Assembly (NCBI GenBank): GCA_049472395.1 | Contig: JBLIRR010000014.1 | Coordinates: forward strand, 77,532-141,531 | Source of the DNA: JBLIRR01 sp049472395 | GTDB taxonomy: Bacteria; SZUA-182; DTGQ01; JBLIRR01 | DNA length: 64,000 nucleotides | Reading direction: 5' to 3' | Shown: positions 25,950 through 35,710 of the stretch, one piece after another | Layout: each line of letters opens with the position of its first letter | Numbering within the stretch: position 1 is the stretch's first letter | The notes under the pieces: generated by a model | What the model was told of the DNA's origin: nothing | Seen by the model: only the letters and a program-made list of their open reading frames with translations | The model's database searches: none | Program-made: the position numbers and the translations under genes

Positions 25950-27719
25950 TTAGCTTTTAATAAGCAACTCATACAATTTTTTATAATAGCCCCCTTCTTT
26001 CAATAATCGGGCATGAGTCCCTTGTTCTACCACTTTCCCCTTATGCAGGACAAGAATTTCATCTGCAGTGGTAATTGTCGAAAGCCTATGGGCGATAACA
26101 ATGGAGGTCTGATGGCACATTAATTTGTTCAACGCATCCTTGACGAGAAGCTCTGTTTCAGAATCGATATTGGACGTTGCTTCATCGAGAATAAGCAAGG
26201 CAGGATTTGCCGCCAATGCGCGTGCAAAAGCAAGAAGCTGTTTTTGACCGACCGAGAGCGTGCTTCCCCTTTCAGTCAAAATGTGTTCATACTTTAAAGG
26301 GAGTTTTTCAATAAAGTGAGCAGCATTTATATATTCGGCAATCTCATGAATAGTGGACATACTGATCTTTTGATTTCCAAGAGTAATATTCTCCAGGATA
26401 CTGGCAGAATAGATGAAGATGTCTTGCTGTACCATCGGCATACCTGCGCGTAATTGCGTAAGATCATATTCCCGGATATCATCGCCATCTATGAGAATGC
26501 GGCCCCTCTGAGGATCATAGAAGCGGGCGATTAGGTTGATAATAGATGTCTTGCCGGCCCCCGTGGCCCCGACAATGGCAAGGTTTTTCCCCTTTTTAAG
26601 GCGAAAAGAAACGTCTTTTAGTATATAATTATCCCCTTCATAGGCGAACCAGACATGATCAAAGACAATGTCTGTCTTAAGGCCGGAAAAGGGCCTTGAT
26701 TGAGGACTTATATGCACGTGCTGATGTGTATCGAGTAAGGTGAAGATTCTTTCTGACGCAGCCATTGTTGCCTGAAGCAGGTTGTATTTTTCGCTCAAAT
26801 CACGTATGGGGTGAAAAAATTTCCCCATATACTCAATAAAGGCCACCAGTACCCCGATGGTAAGAGTGCCCCGGAAGGTATGCACACCCCCGTACCATAA
26901 GATAAGGGCAGTGGAAGTAGATGCGAGTATTTCAATAAAGGGAAAGAAGAGGGAATAATACAGCACGGCCTTAAGATAGCTGTCCCGGTGCTGCTTGTTA
27001 ATATGAGAGAAGCGTGTGAAGTTTTCTTCCTCACGTCCGAAGAGTTGCACTTCTTTGATACCGGTAATATTTTCTTGCATAAAGGAGTTGAGCTTTGCAA
27101 TCTTCTCCCTTATTTGTCTGAATGCTTCTCTCACCTTATTCCTAAATAGAACACTACCCCAAATGACAAAGGGAAGGACTGAGAAACTCACCAGGGTAAG
27201 GTGGATATCTATCCAGAGCATAATACACATTATGCCGATGAGTGTGAGCGTGCTGCTCACTATTCCGAGTATTCCGGCAGAGAGCATTTCATTGAGGACT
27301 TCAACATCGTTGCCTATTCTGGTCATTAAACGCCCAACCGGATATCGATCGAAAAAGGAAAGGGATAATGATTGAACATGGGTAAATAGGGCTATTCTGA
27401 TATCTTTGATAACCCTCTGGCCCATTAACTGTGTATAATAATTTTGAAAGAAATTAGCGATAAATTTCATGAGTAACACGAGAAGAAAGAGGAGGCATAT
27501 TTTATTAAGGCCTGCGTAGTCCGAATGTTTAATATAGTTGTCAATACCGACCTTCACAAGATAAGGCGTGACAAGCTCGAGAGCAGACACCATGAGCAAG
27601 AGAACAAGAGCAATAAAAAAAACAGACAGATGGGGATTAAGATAGCGGAGCAGTCTGCGGACAAGTCGCCAGTCGTAAATTTTTCCATCGATCTCATCGG
27701 TATGAGGTTCATGACGCAT
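25950..27719 (-). CDS. ABC exporter half-transporter, catalytically competent partner (MdlB/MsbA type)
   Basis: 589 residues: six-helix exporter domain (about 30-330) and ATPase. Walker A GATGAGKTS, signature LSVGQKQ (G to V at position 3), Walker B ALLILDEATSN with the catalytic Glu, and H-loop IVIAHRLST. It starts six bases after the stop of the next upstream gene, with its ribosome binding site GGAGGT inside that gene. The pair should form a heterodimer. Substrate may be lipid, drug or peptide; not resolvable here. Confidence 0.9.
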   Translation of the reverse strand: MRHEPHTDEIDGKIYDWRLVRRLLRYLNPHLSVFFIALVLLLMVSALELVTPYLVKVGIDNYIKHSDYAGLNKICLLFLLVLLMKFIANFFQNYYTQLMGQRVIKDIRIALFTHVQSLSLSFFDRYPVGRLMTRIGNDVEVLNEMLSAGILGIVSSTLTLIGIMCIMLWIDIHLTLVSFSVLPFVIWGSVLFRNKVREAFRQIREKIAKLNSFMQENITGIKEVQLFGREEENFTRFSHINKQHRDSYLKAVLYYSLFFPFIEILASTSTALILWYGGVHTFRGTLTIGVLVAFIEYMGKFFHPIRDLSEKYNLLQATMAASERIFTLLDTHQHVHISPQSRPFSGLKTDIVFDHVWFAYEGDNYILKDVSFRLKKGKNLAIVGATGAGKTSIINLIARFYDPQRGRILIDGDDIREYDLTQLRAGMPMVQQDIFIYSASILENITLGNQKISMSTIHEIAEYINAAHFIEKLPLKYEHILTERGSTLSVGQKQLLAFARALAANPALLILDEATSNIDSETELLVKDALNKLMCHQTSIVIAHRLSTITTADEILVLHKGKVVEQGTHARLLKEGGYYKKLYELLIKS

Positions 27720-27725
27720 ACAGTG

Positions 27726-29474
27726 TTATTCTCTCACCTCCAATTCATCGATTAATACCTGCTTCTCATACATTCTTGCGTATGTTCCATTAAGGGTAAG
27801 GAGAAACTCATGAGTGCCCTGTTCAATAATTCGTCCCTCTTCCATGACATAGATTCGGTCACAATGCCGAACTGCAGAGAGACGGTGAGAGATGATGAAA
27901 GAGGTGCGGTCTCCCGTAATAGTCTCAATTTTTTCCAAGATCTTATTTTCAGTTGTCAGGTCAAGACTTGAGAACACATCATCAAATATCAGAATGGGGG
28001 ATTTTCGAATCAGGGCCCTTGAGAGCGCCAGGCGCTGTCTTTGTCCTCCTGAGAGGGTAATCCCACGCTCTCCCACAATCGTTTCAAATTTTTCAGGGAA
28101 TTCCTCAATATCATCCGCAAGGTGAGAAAAAAAGGCTGCTTCTCTTATTTTCTCAAAACAATCTTCCGGAAGGCCGAACCCGATGTTACGTCGTATTGAA
28201 TCGGAAAAAATAAAGGTTTCCTGGGGAACATACCCGATATTCCAGCGAAGTTGTTGTAAGGGGATCTCCTTGATAGGCACCCCGCTAACCCTTATTTCAC
28301 CGGATGTCGGATCATATAACCGGGCAATTAAATTAACAAGACTGCTTTTCCCGGAGCCGGTGCGTCCCACCAGTCCGATGGCCTCTCCATGGGTGATGTG
28401 CAAGCTGATGTTGTGAAGGGACCTGAAAGATACATTGTGCATCTCAATATCTCCCGTGAATTGAGCACGTGGAACGGCATGGGAAAAGTCGAAGATCTCA
28501 GGGGCAGTGTGCATTATCTCATTTATTCGTCCCATAGACACAGCGCCCCGTTGAATCAGATTGATGACCCATCCAAGAGCCATAGCAGGCCATACAAGAA
28601 GACCAACATAACTAATAAAAGCAGCGAGACCACCAAGGCTCAGCCGGCCGCTGATGACATAGATTCCGCCGATCCATAGAATGAGCAGAAGGAAGGCACC
28701 GCCCAAAAGTCCGGTTATAGGATGAAAAAGCCCCCAGATCTTCACCAGTTCCATATTCTTTTCCACATAAAGCTCATTTGCCTCTCGGAACCTTTCGATC
28801 ATCTGCTGCTCGCGGGCATAGGCCTTGGTGATTCGGATGCCGGAAAAATTTTCCTGGATCTGTGTATTAATGGTTGAAAATTGCTCCTGAACAGCCTTAA
28901 AACGGGTATGGAGCTTTTTCGCCAGTTTCATGATCACATAGGAGACCAGGGGAAAGGGAATAAGAACAATAGCCGTTAATGCCCAATTGATGCTCACCAT
29001 AAAAATAAGGTCCATAATAAAAAGGACGATGGTATAGGTAAAATACATAATCCCTGGGCCGAGAAAAGAGCGCACCGCATTCAAGTCGTTCGTCGCCCGG
29101 GACATGATATCACCGGTGCGTTGTCGTTCAAAGAAAGAGATGGAGAGGGTCTGAAGATGAGCGAAGAAATCATTTCTAAGTTCATACTCTATCTTTCTGG
29201 ATATACCTATGAGAATATTCCTCATAAGGAATTTAAAAAAGCCTTGAATAAGAGCGCAGCACACGATCAATAAAGCGCAGCGAAGAAGAAACGCGGGTGT
29301 GGCACCACTTTTGATACTATCTATTCCTTCCTTGAGTATTCGTGGAATAAGCATGGTAAAAAGGGTAGAGAGCAGAAGACAGCAAAAGCCAAAAGCGTAT
29401 GAGGTACGAAATTGGAGAATATATTTCTTTAAGCCTGTAAGTTCATGAAAAGAGCTGAATTTCATGGAGAGCAA
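27726..29474 (-). CDS. ABC exporter half-transporter with a degenerate catalytic site (MdlA type)
   Basis: 582 residues. Exporter domain and ATPase with Walker A GRTGSGKSS, canonical signature LSGGQRQ, and Walker B ILIFDDVFSSLD. The catalytic glutamate after Walker B is Asp, the mark of the non-hydrolysing half in heterodimeric exporters such as TM287/288 or LmrCD. Its canonical signature completes the active site of the partner. Its first 13 bases overlap the end of bshA, so the two are translationally coupled. Confidence 0.9.
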   Translation of the reverse strand: MLSMKFSSFHELTGLKKYILQFRTSYAFGFCCLLLSTLFTMLIPRILKEGIDSIKSGATPAFLLRCALLIVCCALIQGFFKFLMRNILIGISRKIEYELRNDFFAHLQTLSISFFERQRTGDIMSRATNDLNAVRSFLGPGIMYFTYTIVLFIMDLIFMVSINWALTAIVLIPFPLVSYVIMKLAKKLHTRFKAVQEQFSTINTQIQENFSGIRITKAYAREQQMIERFREANELYVEKNMELVKIWGLFHPITGLLGGAFLLLILWIGGIYVISGRLSLGGLAAFISYVGLLVWPAMALGWVINLIQRGAVSMGRINEIMHTAPEIFDFSHAVPRAQFTGDIEMHNVSFRSLHNISLHITHGEAIGLVGRTGSGKSSLVNLIARLYDPTSGEIRVSGVPIKEIPLQQLRWNIGYVPQETFIFSDSIRRNIGFGLPEDCFEKIREAAFFSHLADDIEEFPEKFETIVGERGITLSGGQRQRLALSRALIRKSPILIFDDVFSSLDLTTENKILEKIETITGDRTSFIISHRLSAVRHCDRIYVMEEGRIIEQGTHEFLLTLNGTYARMYEKQVLIDELEVRE

Positions 29475-30586
29475 ATGTGATGGTAATATGATTCATATTC
29501 AACGACTTTGTCCTGGTCGGAGAATCGATGTATTGAGAGGGAGCGGCCTCTTTCACCTAGTTTATTGCTGAGCTGCCCATCTTTCAAGATCAAAAGTGCA
29601 GCGCGGGCCATTGCCTCAATATCGCCCTTATCAACCAGAAAACCGCACCCTTCATCTTCAATTACTTCGGGCAATCCTCCGACGCGGTAAGCCACCACCG
29701 GCACCTCGCAACTCATCGCTTCAAGTGCCGTTAAGCCGAATGATTCGATTTCCGAGGGGAGCAGATAGACATCCGTGATACTGAGAATATGCTGGACCGA
29801 ATTTACAAATTTTAAGAAATAGACCTTTGAGGCGAGCCCCATCTCACGGGTTAATAGTTTGGCAGTGGGAGCCTCTGGTCCATCTCCCACCATCAGTAAG
29901 ACGGAGGGGACATGCTGCTGAATGCGTCGGAAGCATTCAAGCACATCCGGGATTCTTTTAACAGTGCGGAAATTTGAGATGTGAGTGACAATTTTTTCAC
30001 CTGAGGGGCTATAAGGCTGACGTTGCGATGCCCCTTGTGCCTTTTTAAATTTATTCGAATCCACAAAATTATGGATGACCTGGATGGGCTTTGTGTAATC
30101 AAATTCAACCTTTGCCACTTCAGCAAGATAATGGGAAACGGCGGTAATGCCATGGCTCGTATCAAGGCTAAAGCGGGTAATATTTTTATATGAGGGATCC
30201 ATCCCGATCAGACTGATATCAGTTCCATGAAGTGTCGTGATAATCTTTGCCGGATAATCATGCAGCATTTTAAGAGCAAGGTATGCAGCCATGGTGTGAG
30301 GAATTGCATAATGAACATGAATAATTTCAAGCCCATAGCGCTCTATGACCTCTACAATTTTCGATGCAAGAGCCAGTGTATAGGGAGGGAATTTGAATAA
30401 AGGATAGGAGACCACCTCAACGGGATGAAAAACGATTCCCTCGGCTACCCACGATGTAAAGCGCACAGGAAGGTTATAACAGATAAAATGGATCTCATGG
30501 CCCCTCGAAGCAAGCAGCCTTCCCAGCTCGGTTGCCACGACACCACTTCCTCCATAGGTAGGGTAACATACAATACCGATTTTCAT
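29462..30586 (-). CDS. bshA: N-acetyl-alpha-D-glucosaminyl L-malate synthase-like glycosyltransferase
   Basis: 374 residues, GT4 fold. The N-terminus MKIGIVCYPTYGGSGVVATE and HVHYAIPHTMAAYLA are highly characteristic of BshA, which joins GlcNAc from UDP-GlcNAc to L-malate in the first step of bacillithiol synthesis. The nucleotide-sugar motif ESFGLTALEAMSCEVPVVAY is present. bshB and bshC are not in this window. It overlaps fxsA by four bases and the ABC gene by thirteen. Confidence 0.85.
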   Translation of the reverse strand: MKIGIVCYPTYGGSGVVATELGRLLASRGHEIHFICYNLPVRFTSWVAEGIVFHPVEVVSYPLFKFPPYTLALASKIVEVIERYGLEIIHVHYAIPHTMAAYLALKMLHDYPAKIITTLHGTDISLIGMDPSYKNITRFSLDTSHGITAVSHYLAEVAKVEFDYTKPIQVIHNFVDSNKFKKAQGASQRQPYSPSGEKIVTHISNFRTVKRIPDVLECFRRIQQHVPSVLLMVGDGPEAPTAKLLTREMGLASKVYFLKFVNSVQHILSITDVYLLPSEIESFGLTALEAMSCEVPVVAYRVGGLPEVIEDEGCGFLVDKGDIEAMARAALLILKDGQLSNKLGERGRSLSIHRFSDQDKVVEYESYYHHICSP

Positions 30587-30951
30587 GATATGAATTTTTG
30601 CTCCAGTTTATGTCTGATATATCCTTTAATTACCTCACGCGTCGGCGGGATCAGAAGAATGAAACCGAGGATATCGGTTAAGAGCCCGGGAGTGAGCAAT
30701 AAGAACCCTCCAATGAGAATGCATACTCCATCGAAAAGCTCATTTGAAGGGATGTGTCCCATTGCTAATTCTTCCCTCGTCCTTGTCATGACTTCTAATC
30801 CCTGCCATTTGGCAAGAGCTGCGCCGATAGTTCCGGTAATAAAGATCAGAAGTATGGTGTTAAGAGTACCAATTATTGTTCCGATTTTAATCAATATTGC
30901 CAGCTCTAGTAAAGGAATTCCGATGAAAAGAAGTAATAATTTAAAAAACAT
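30583..30951 (-). CDS. fxsA: FxsA family membrane protein
   Basis: 122 residues with about three or four membrane helices. The family motifs IGIPLLELAILIKIG, AALAKWQGLEVM and LLLTPGLLTDILGFILLIPP are clear. FxsA is an inner-membrane protein of unclear molecular role (suppresses F exclusion of phage T7 in E. coli). First gene of the fxsA-bshA-ABC operon. Confidence 0.9.
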   Translation of the reverse strand: MFFKLLLLFIGIPLLELAILIKIGTIIGTLNTILLIFITGTIGAALAKWQGLEVMTRTREELAMGHIPSNELFDGVCILIGGFLLLTPGLLTDILGFILLIPPTREVIKGYIRHKLEQKFIS

Positions 30952-30994
30952 GAATTTATTATATCCGGGATCGGTTTTAATTTCAAAATATTAT

Positions 30995-31023
30995 TTGACA
31001 ATGATATCATTACCTGTAATAAT
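30995..31023 (+). promoter_or_regulatory. Promoter of the parvulin gene
   Basis: TTGACA (30995-31000), 17 bases, AATAAT (31018-31023) preceded by TGT, giving an extended -10. The start codon at 31066 is about 36 bases beyond the expected transcript start. It lies between the divergent fxsA and parvulin genes. Confidence 0.6.
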
Positions 31024-31065
31024 GGCACCTTAATAAAAATGAGAAATTTTAACAAGGGGAATACA

Positions 31066-32100
31066 ATGAAGTATAAAAAACTGTGCAGTATTATAGGGGT
31101 AATGTTCGCGTCTTTCTTTTTATTTCACGCATGCCGCAATTCCACTGTCCCTAAAACAGGGGAAGTGGATGAGGGTGTTGTTGCTACTGTAGGGGAGACG
31201 AAGATTTATCAGGCTGAATTAGATAAGGCTTTTAATTTTCGTATTCAGCATATGAGTAGGATGAAAGATCAACTGCCCCCCAATCAATTGCAGAAAATAA
31301 AGCAGGATATCCTCAATGAAATAATTGAGACAGAGCTGCTCTTTCAAAAAGGCAAAGAACTGAGCCTTATGCCTACAGATGAAGAGCTTTCACAACGCAT
31401 AGAGCATATTAAAAAACAGTTTCCCAATGAGGAACAATTTCTAGCTCAGCTTGAGAAGCTCCAGGTGTCTCAAGAGGATTTCAAAGAGGAGATTATGCGA
31501 AATTTCGTCATTTCAAAAGTTATTGAGCAACATCTCGCATCTCAATCAGACCCTCAGTCAAAGGGAATTGATGATGAAACATTAAAAAATTACTATGATG
31601 CGCATCAGGATCAGTTTAAAAAGGATTCGATGGTGAGAGCAAGCCATATTCTTATCAAGGTGGATAATAATGCTGATGAAGCAACCAGGAAGGATGCGGA
31701 AGAAAAAATAAATGACATCCTCACAAGAATAAAAGCTGGTGAGGATTTTGCCGAGCTTGCCCAGAAACTTTCAAACTGCCCAAGCGGTGCACACGGTGGC
31801 GATTTGGGATTTTTTACCAAGGAAAAGATGGTCCCGGAATTCTCGGCAGCAGCTTTTAAACTCGAGAAAGGTCAGATCAGTGATGTTGTGGAGACGCAAT
31901 TTGGCTATCATATCATTAAGGTCACTGATATGAAACCTGCGGGCGTCATCCCCTTTGAAGAATCAAAAGAGCGGATTAAGGCTGATCTTGCGAAAGGAAA
32001 AAAAGTTGATGTTATTAAGAATTATATAGAAGGCCTCCGGCAAAAGACTGATATTAAAGTTATGGTGCCAGAGCTTTCACAGGAAGCTGAACAACCATAA
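31066..32100 (+). CDS. Exported parvulin-type peptidyl-prolyl isomerase (SurA/PrsA-like)
   Basis: 344 residues from ATG 31066, supported by AAGGGG seven bases upstream; an ATG at 31039 lacks this. MKYKKLCSIIGVMFASFFLF ends at HAC, so a lipoprotein is possible although the lipobox FHAC is non-standard. The SurA-like N-terminal chaperone helices precede a parvulin domain: ASHILIKVD, GEDFAELAQKLS, GGDLGFFTKEKMV, FGYHIIKV. It helps fold envelope proteins. Monocistronic or cotranscribed with the transporter that starts 69 bases on. Confidence 0.9.
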   Translation: MKYKKLCSIIGVMFASFFLFHACRNSTVPKTGEVDEGVVATVGETKIYQAELDKAFNFRIQHMSRMKDQLPPNQLQKIKQDILNEIIETELLFQKGKELSLMPTDEELSQRIEHIKKQFPNEEQFLAQLEKLQVSQEDFKEEIMRNFVISKVIEQHLASQSDPQSKGIDDETLKNYYDAHQDQFKKDSMVRASHILIKVDNNADEATRKDAEEKINDILTRIKAGEDFAELAQKLSNCPSGAHGGDLGFFTKEKMVPEFSAAAFKLEKGQISDVVETQFGYHIIKVTDMKPAGVIPFEESKERIKADLAKGKKVDVIKNYIEGLRQKTDIKVMVPELSQEAEQP

Positions 32101-32169
32101 ATAATACCTCTATTATATTGAGCAGTATCTGACATGCACTTACGTTAAGAAGAGTATGACTATCTACTA

Positions 32170-33564
32170 ATGAAGCTCATGAGGAAAAATCATTTTTTTA
32201 TCAGCGCCTCTTTGATAGTCCTCCTCCTGATTATTCTTCTTCCCACGCCAGCCGGATTAACAGTTGAAGGTAAAAAATCTCTTGCCGTTTTTGCAATGGC
32301 CTTCATTCTGTGGGCTACAAATGCGCTTCCCTTATCAATAACGGGTATTTTGGTAATCAGCCTTATACCACTCCTTGGGATCATGAAGCATAGCCTTACT
32401 TTTGCGCTGTTCGGTAATCAAGCCATTTTCTTTATCCTCGGGGCCTTTATTATAGCAACAGGGATCATGAAATCCGGATTAAGCAAGCGTATGGCGCTTC
32501 TCATGCTCGCCCACTTTGACAGAGGACCACGAAGGTTAATCTTTGGTATTCTTCTCACAAGTGCCCTCATGACCCTTATTATGCCATCACATGCAGTGGC
32601 TGCATTGATGTTTCCTCTCATCGCCACAATTACCGATGCGCTTAGATTAAAGCCTATGGAATCAGACTTTGGGGCGGCCATTTTCCTGGCTATGGCCTAT
32701 GGGTCGGCAATAGGAAGCATAGGAACATTGCTTGGCGGCGCTCGAACCCCCCTTGCCATTGCAATCTTGGAAGAAAACTCCAATGTGACGGTCAGTTTTT
32801 TTGAATGGACCAGGGCTGTCATCCCCCTCGTATTTATTCTGCTTATCGCGGCAATATTTGTCATTACCCGCTATTTCAAGATGGATGCTCCTCATATCCA
32901 CAGGGCCAAGGAAAAGCTTAAGGAGGAGATCGCTGAAATAGGAGAGGTGACCCCTCTTGAGAAAAAGATGACTATCATCTTGATAGTTACTTTATTTCTC
33001 TGGATATTCTTTGGACAACGCCTTGGAATTGCTGTTATTTCGCTTCTTGCATCCGTGTCCCTTTTTATTATGCAGTGTGTGCAATGGGAAGATGTGCATA
33101 ATTACGTAAACTGGGGTGTGATCCTCATGTATGGGGGCGCTATTGTAATAGCGAAAACAGTCGAGCAGACCGGGGCTGCGGCCTGGCTTGTTGAAACCAT
33201 CGTGCTGAGGGGAACGCAGTTGAGCCCATTCGTTGTGCTGGTCTTTTTTGCGGTGTTGGCAAAAATAATCACAGAGGCAATAAGTAATGTTGCCTGCGTG
33301 GCAATTTTGTTGCCTGTTGCTTTAAGTATTTGTAAGGTATATACTATAAATCCGGTTATTATGTTATATTTTGTTACAGTGAATGCCGGTCTTGCGTTTG
33401 TATTGCCGATGGGGACCCCTGGGAATGCAATTGCGTATTCTGCAGGTTATTATGAGGTTCCCACCATAGTGAAACCTGGCTTACTGATTAATCTTCTATC
33501 TCTGGTATTTTTTATTCTTATGACAATGATATATTGGCCCTTCATCGGGCTCGTCTTTTTATAA
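32170..33564 (+). CDS. DASS/SLC13 family anion:sodium symporter
   Basis: 464 residues, about eleven to twelve membrane helices. Family landmarks: GKKSLAVFAMAFILWATNAL, LGAFIIATGIMKSGLSKRMAL, TLIMPSHAVAALMFPL and the second conserved loop TEAISNVACVAILLPVAL, plus FVLPMGTPGNAIAYSAGYY. Substrates in the family are dicarboxylates, sulfate or similar anions; the residues do not settle which. Followed 21 bases later by a Usp gene. Confidence 0.88.
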   Translation: MKLMRKNHFFISASLIVLLLIILLPTPAGLTVEGKKSLAVFAMAFILWATNALPLSITGILVISLIPLLGIMKHSLTFALFGNQAIFFILGAFIIATGIMKSGLSKRMALLMLAHFDRGPRRLIFGILLTSALMTLIMPSHAVAALMFPLIATITDALRLKPMESDFGAAIFLAMAYGSAIGSIGTLLGGARTPLAIAILEENSNVTVSFFEWTRAVIPLVFILLIAAIFVITRYFKMDAPHIHRAKEKLKEEIAEIGEVTPLEKKMTIILIVTLFLWIFFGQRLGIAVISLLASVSLFIMQCVQWEDVHNYVNWGVILMYGGAIVIAKTVEQTGAAAWLVETIVLRGTQLSPFVVLVFFAVLAKIITEAISNVACVAILLPVALSICKVYTINPVIMLYFVTVNAGLAFVLPMGTPGNAIAYSAGYYEVPTIVKPGLLINLLSLVFFILMTMIYWPFIGLVFL

Positions 33565-33585
33565 CATAGAGAGAGTAAAAATTGT

Positions 33586-34014
33586 ATGAAAAGGATAATG
33601 GTTGCGTTCTCTGCAACAACTATTCATTATGAGGTTGCGCAATTTGCCATTCAGAAGGCAAAGGAGGAGAATGCGGAATTGGTGCTTTTAAGCATCAGAG
33701 ATCAGAATGTATCGAAAAAGGTAAGCAGAATGCTTGGTGATACCTCTTTTCTCGGTCAGACAGTGATAGAGAAGCTTCAAAAGCAGATCAAAGAGGAACG
33801 AGGGCAGCTTATCATGAGAGAACTTCGAAAGATAAAACAGGAGGCTGAAAAGCAGGGAATTCACACTGAAATCGCCACAATCAAGGGAGCATTTGCTGAT
33901 AATATTTTCTCCATTGCTGAGGCCCGGAATATATCGACCCTTATTATTGAGAAAAAATTCAAGAAGCCTGATATTGAAACTCCCTTTGAGATTATTACCA
34001 TTAAAGAGAGTTAA
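33586..34014 (+). CDS. Universal stress protein family, small
   Basis: 142 residues. RIMVAFSATTIHYEVAQFAI and ELVLLSIRDQ, with IKGAFADNIFSIAEARNIST, match the UspA alpha/beta fold. The C-terminal ATP-binding G-x2-G-x9-G(S/T) motif is absent, so it is probably of the non-nucleotide-binding type. Its place after the DASS transporter fits a transporter-associated Usp regulator. Convergent with coaC with no gap. Confidence 0.72.
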   Translation: MKRIMVAFSATTIHYEVAQFAIQKAKEENAELVLLSIRDQNVSKKVSRMLGDTSFLGQTVIEKLQKQIKEERGQLIMRELRKIKQEAEKQGIHTEIATIKGAFADNIFSIAEARNISTLIIEKKFKKPDIETPFEIITIKES

Positions 34015-34572
34015 TTAAGACACACTTTTTATTGTCTCAATTATCACCTCAATATCAGCCATGGCCCCCTCGGCAATATCCCCGCAGGCCAATCTTGTGA
34101 TGCGCGGTTTTATTATCTGGTATCGATCGATCCCTTCTTCCTTAGTAGCCATAAGACTTGCAATATTCCTTTGAACAATTGGATTGTGCCACATATTATT
34201 ATTCATTGAGGGTGCGATAAGAAAAGGAACATGCTGTGGCATGGCAAGGCACACGCTGGAGAGAAGATCGTCAGCTATCCCGTTGGCAATCTTGCCTATA
34301 ATATTTGCTGTTGCAGGGGCGATGATGAAAATATCACACCACTTGGCAAGGCTTATATGCGCTGTAGTATACTCATCTCCTGCGGAGAAAAGATCGGTAT
34401 AGACCCTATTGGTGCTTAAGGCTGCAAATGTGAGGGGTGAGATAAAGTGGGTTGCGGCCCTCGTCATCACCACTTTTATGGCAACCTCCTCCCGCTGCAA
34501 TTTGCTTATTAAATCACAGCTTTTATACAGGGCAATCCCCCCTGTCACACCGAGCAATATTTTTTTATTCAT
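34015..34572 (-). CDS. coaC: Phosphopantothenoylcysteine decarboxylase, stand-alone (CoaC domain only)
   Basis: 185 residues of the flavoprotein (HFCD) fold. GVTGGIALYKSCDLI, catalytic His 72 in AHISLAKW, APSMNNNMW, and the cysteine loop RLACGDIAEGAMAD are the CoaC signature. FMN-dependent decarboxylation of 4'-phospho-N-pantothenoylcysteine in CoA synthesis. Most bacteria have a bifunctional CoaBC of about 400 residues; here the CoaB half is missing and is not next door. Last gene of the gpmI operon. Confidence 0.85.
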   Translation of the reverse strand: MNKKILLGVTGGIALYKSCDLISKLQREEVAIKVVMTRAATHFISPLTFAALSTNRVYTDLFSAGDEYTTAHISLAKWCDIFIIAPATANIIGKIANGIADDLLSSVCLAMPQHVPFLIAPSMNNNMWHNPIVQRNIASLMATKEEGIDRYQIIKPRITRLACGDIAEGAMADIEVIIETIKSVS

Positions 34573-34580
34573 TTTTCTTT

Positions 34581-35690
34581 CTATGCTATTTTATTTAAGA
34601 TTTCAATACCCTTTTCAATTGTCTCCGTTGGCGCGGCAAATGATATGCGAAAATGCGTGTTCTTTTCAGAGAATACATTCCCCGGTATAATCAATACATT
34701 ATTTTCAATTGCCTTTATGACAAAGGCCTGCCCATCCCCTCCCGGAGCTTCCGGGAATATATAAAAAGCGCCTTCAGGCATAGTAACATGAAAGCGATCT
34801 TTTAAGCCATTATAGATAAGGTCTCTCTTCTTCCCATAATCTTCAATATAGGACGACACATCAAAGTTGCTCGTAAGGGCCTTTTCTCCGGCTACCTGAG
34901 CAAAGCTTGGGGCGCACACAAAGGTGTATTGCTGCAGCTTAATCATCTCCTGAATGATATCAGACGGCCCCATTGCATATCCAAGGCGCCATCCCGTCAT
35001 ACTATAGCATTTGGAAAATCCATTAAGGATGAGCATATCCTGCGTTATGGAGGAAAACTGACTGATAGAGGAACATCGTGAATCATACACAAAATCTTCG
35101 TATATTTCATCCGCGATTATAAAGAGCTTATGCTTCTGAGCGATTTGGGCCACCATTTTTAACTCTTCCTCACTATACACAGCCCCCGTGGGATTATTCG
35201 GGCTGTTGATAATGATTATTTTGCTTTTGGGTGTAATCTGTTTCTCGATCTTTGCTGCATCCAGCTTAAAATCAGGATAGGTATTGATAAATTTAGGCAC
35301 CCCTCCCAATAATTTAGCAAGATGTTTGTAAGATACAAAATAGGGGTCGGGTATCAATAGCTCATCTCCTGGTTCGACTAACACATTAAAGGCTAAAAAC
35401 AATGCGCCGGAGACACCGGTAGTAATAATTGTAGATTCCGGCTTATAGTTATAGCGATCTTCATAGTGCTTATTCACCGATTGAATGAGTTCGGGAATAC
35501 CCTGGCTGACTGTGTAATGATTAAGACCTCGGTCAATTGCCTCCTGAGCGCTTTTTTTAATGGGATCAGGTATATCATAGTGCGGTTGCCCAATGCTTAA
35601 GTTAATGGGATTTTTTAAATTCGCAGCAAGATGAAAAACTTTCCGAATTCCAGAGGCATCGATCTGCTGCATGCGTGTGGCTATTTTCAT
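34581..35690 (-). CDS. PLP-dependent class I/II aminotransferase (aspartate-aminotransferase-like)
   Basis: 369 residues. NSPNNPTGAVYS, ADEIYEDFVYD and the PLP lysine in NGFSKCYSMTGWRLGY are the fold-type-I marks. Good match to the AspC/AraT-like subgroup; the amino-group donor and acceptor are not certain. Sits between gpmI and coaC with gaps of 20 and 8 bases. Confidence 0.9.
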   Translation of the reverse strand: MKIATRMQQIDASGIRKVFHLAANLKNPINLSIGQPHYDIPDPIKKSAQEAIDRGLNHYTVSQGIPELIQSVNKHYEDRYNYKPESTIITTGVSGALFLAFNVLVEPGDELLIPDPYFVSYKHLAKLLGGVPKFINTYPDFKLDAAKIEKQITPKSKIIIINSPNNPTGAVYSEEELKMVAQIAQKHKLFIIADEIYEDFVYDSRCSSISQFSSITQDMLILNGFSKCYSMTGWRLGYAMGPSDIIQEMIKLQQYTFVCAPSFAQVAGEKALTSNFDVSSYIEDYGKKRDLIYNGLKDRFHVTMPEGAFYIFPEAPGGDGQAFVIKAIENNVLIIPGNVFSEKNTHFRISFAAPTETIEKGIEILNKIA

Positions 35691-35710
35691 GATTAAGTTC
35701 TCCTCTAATG

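Noticed and set aside
34010..34045. Bidirectional terminator between usp and coaC
   Set aside because: Only AGACA/TGTCT can pair and it lies inside the end of coaC; too weak.
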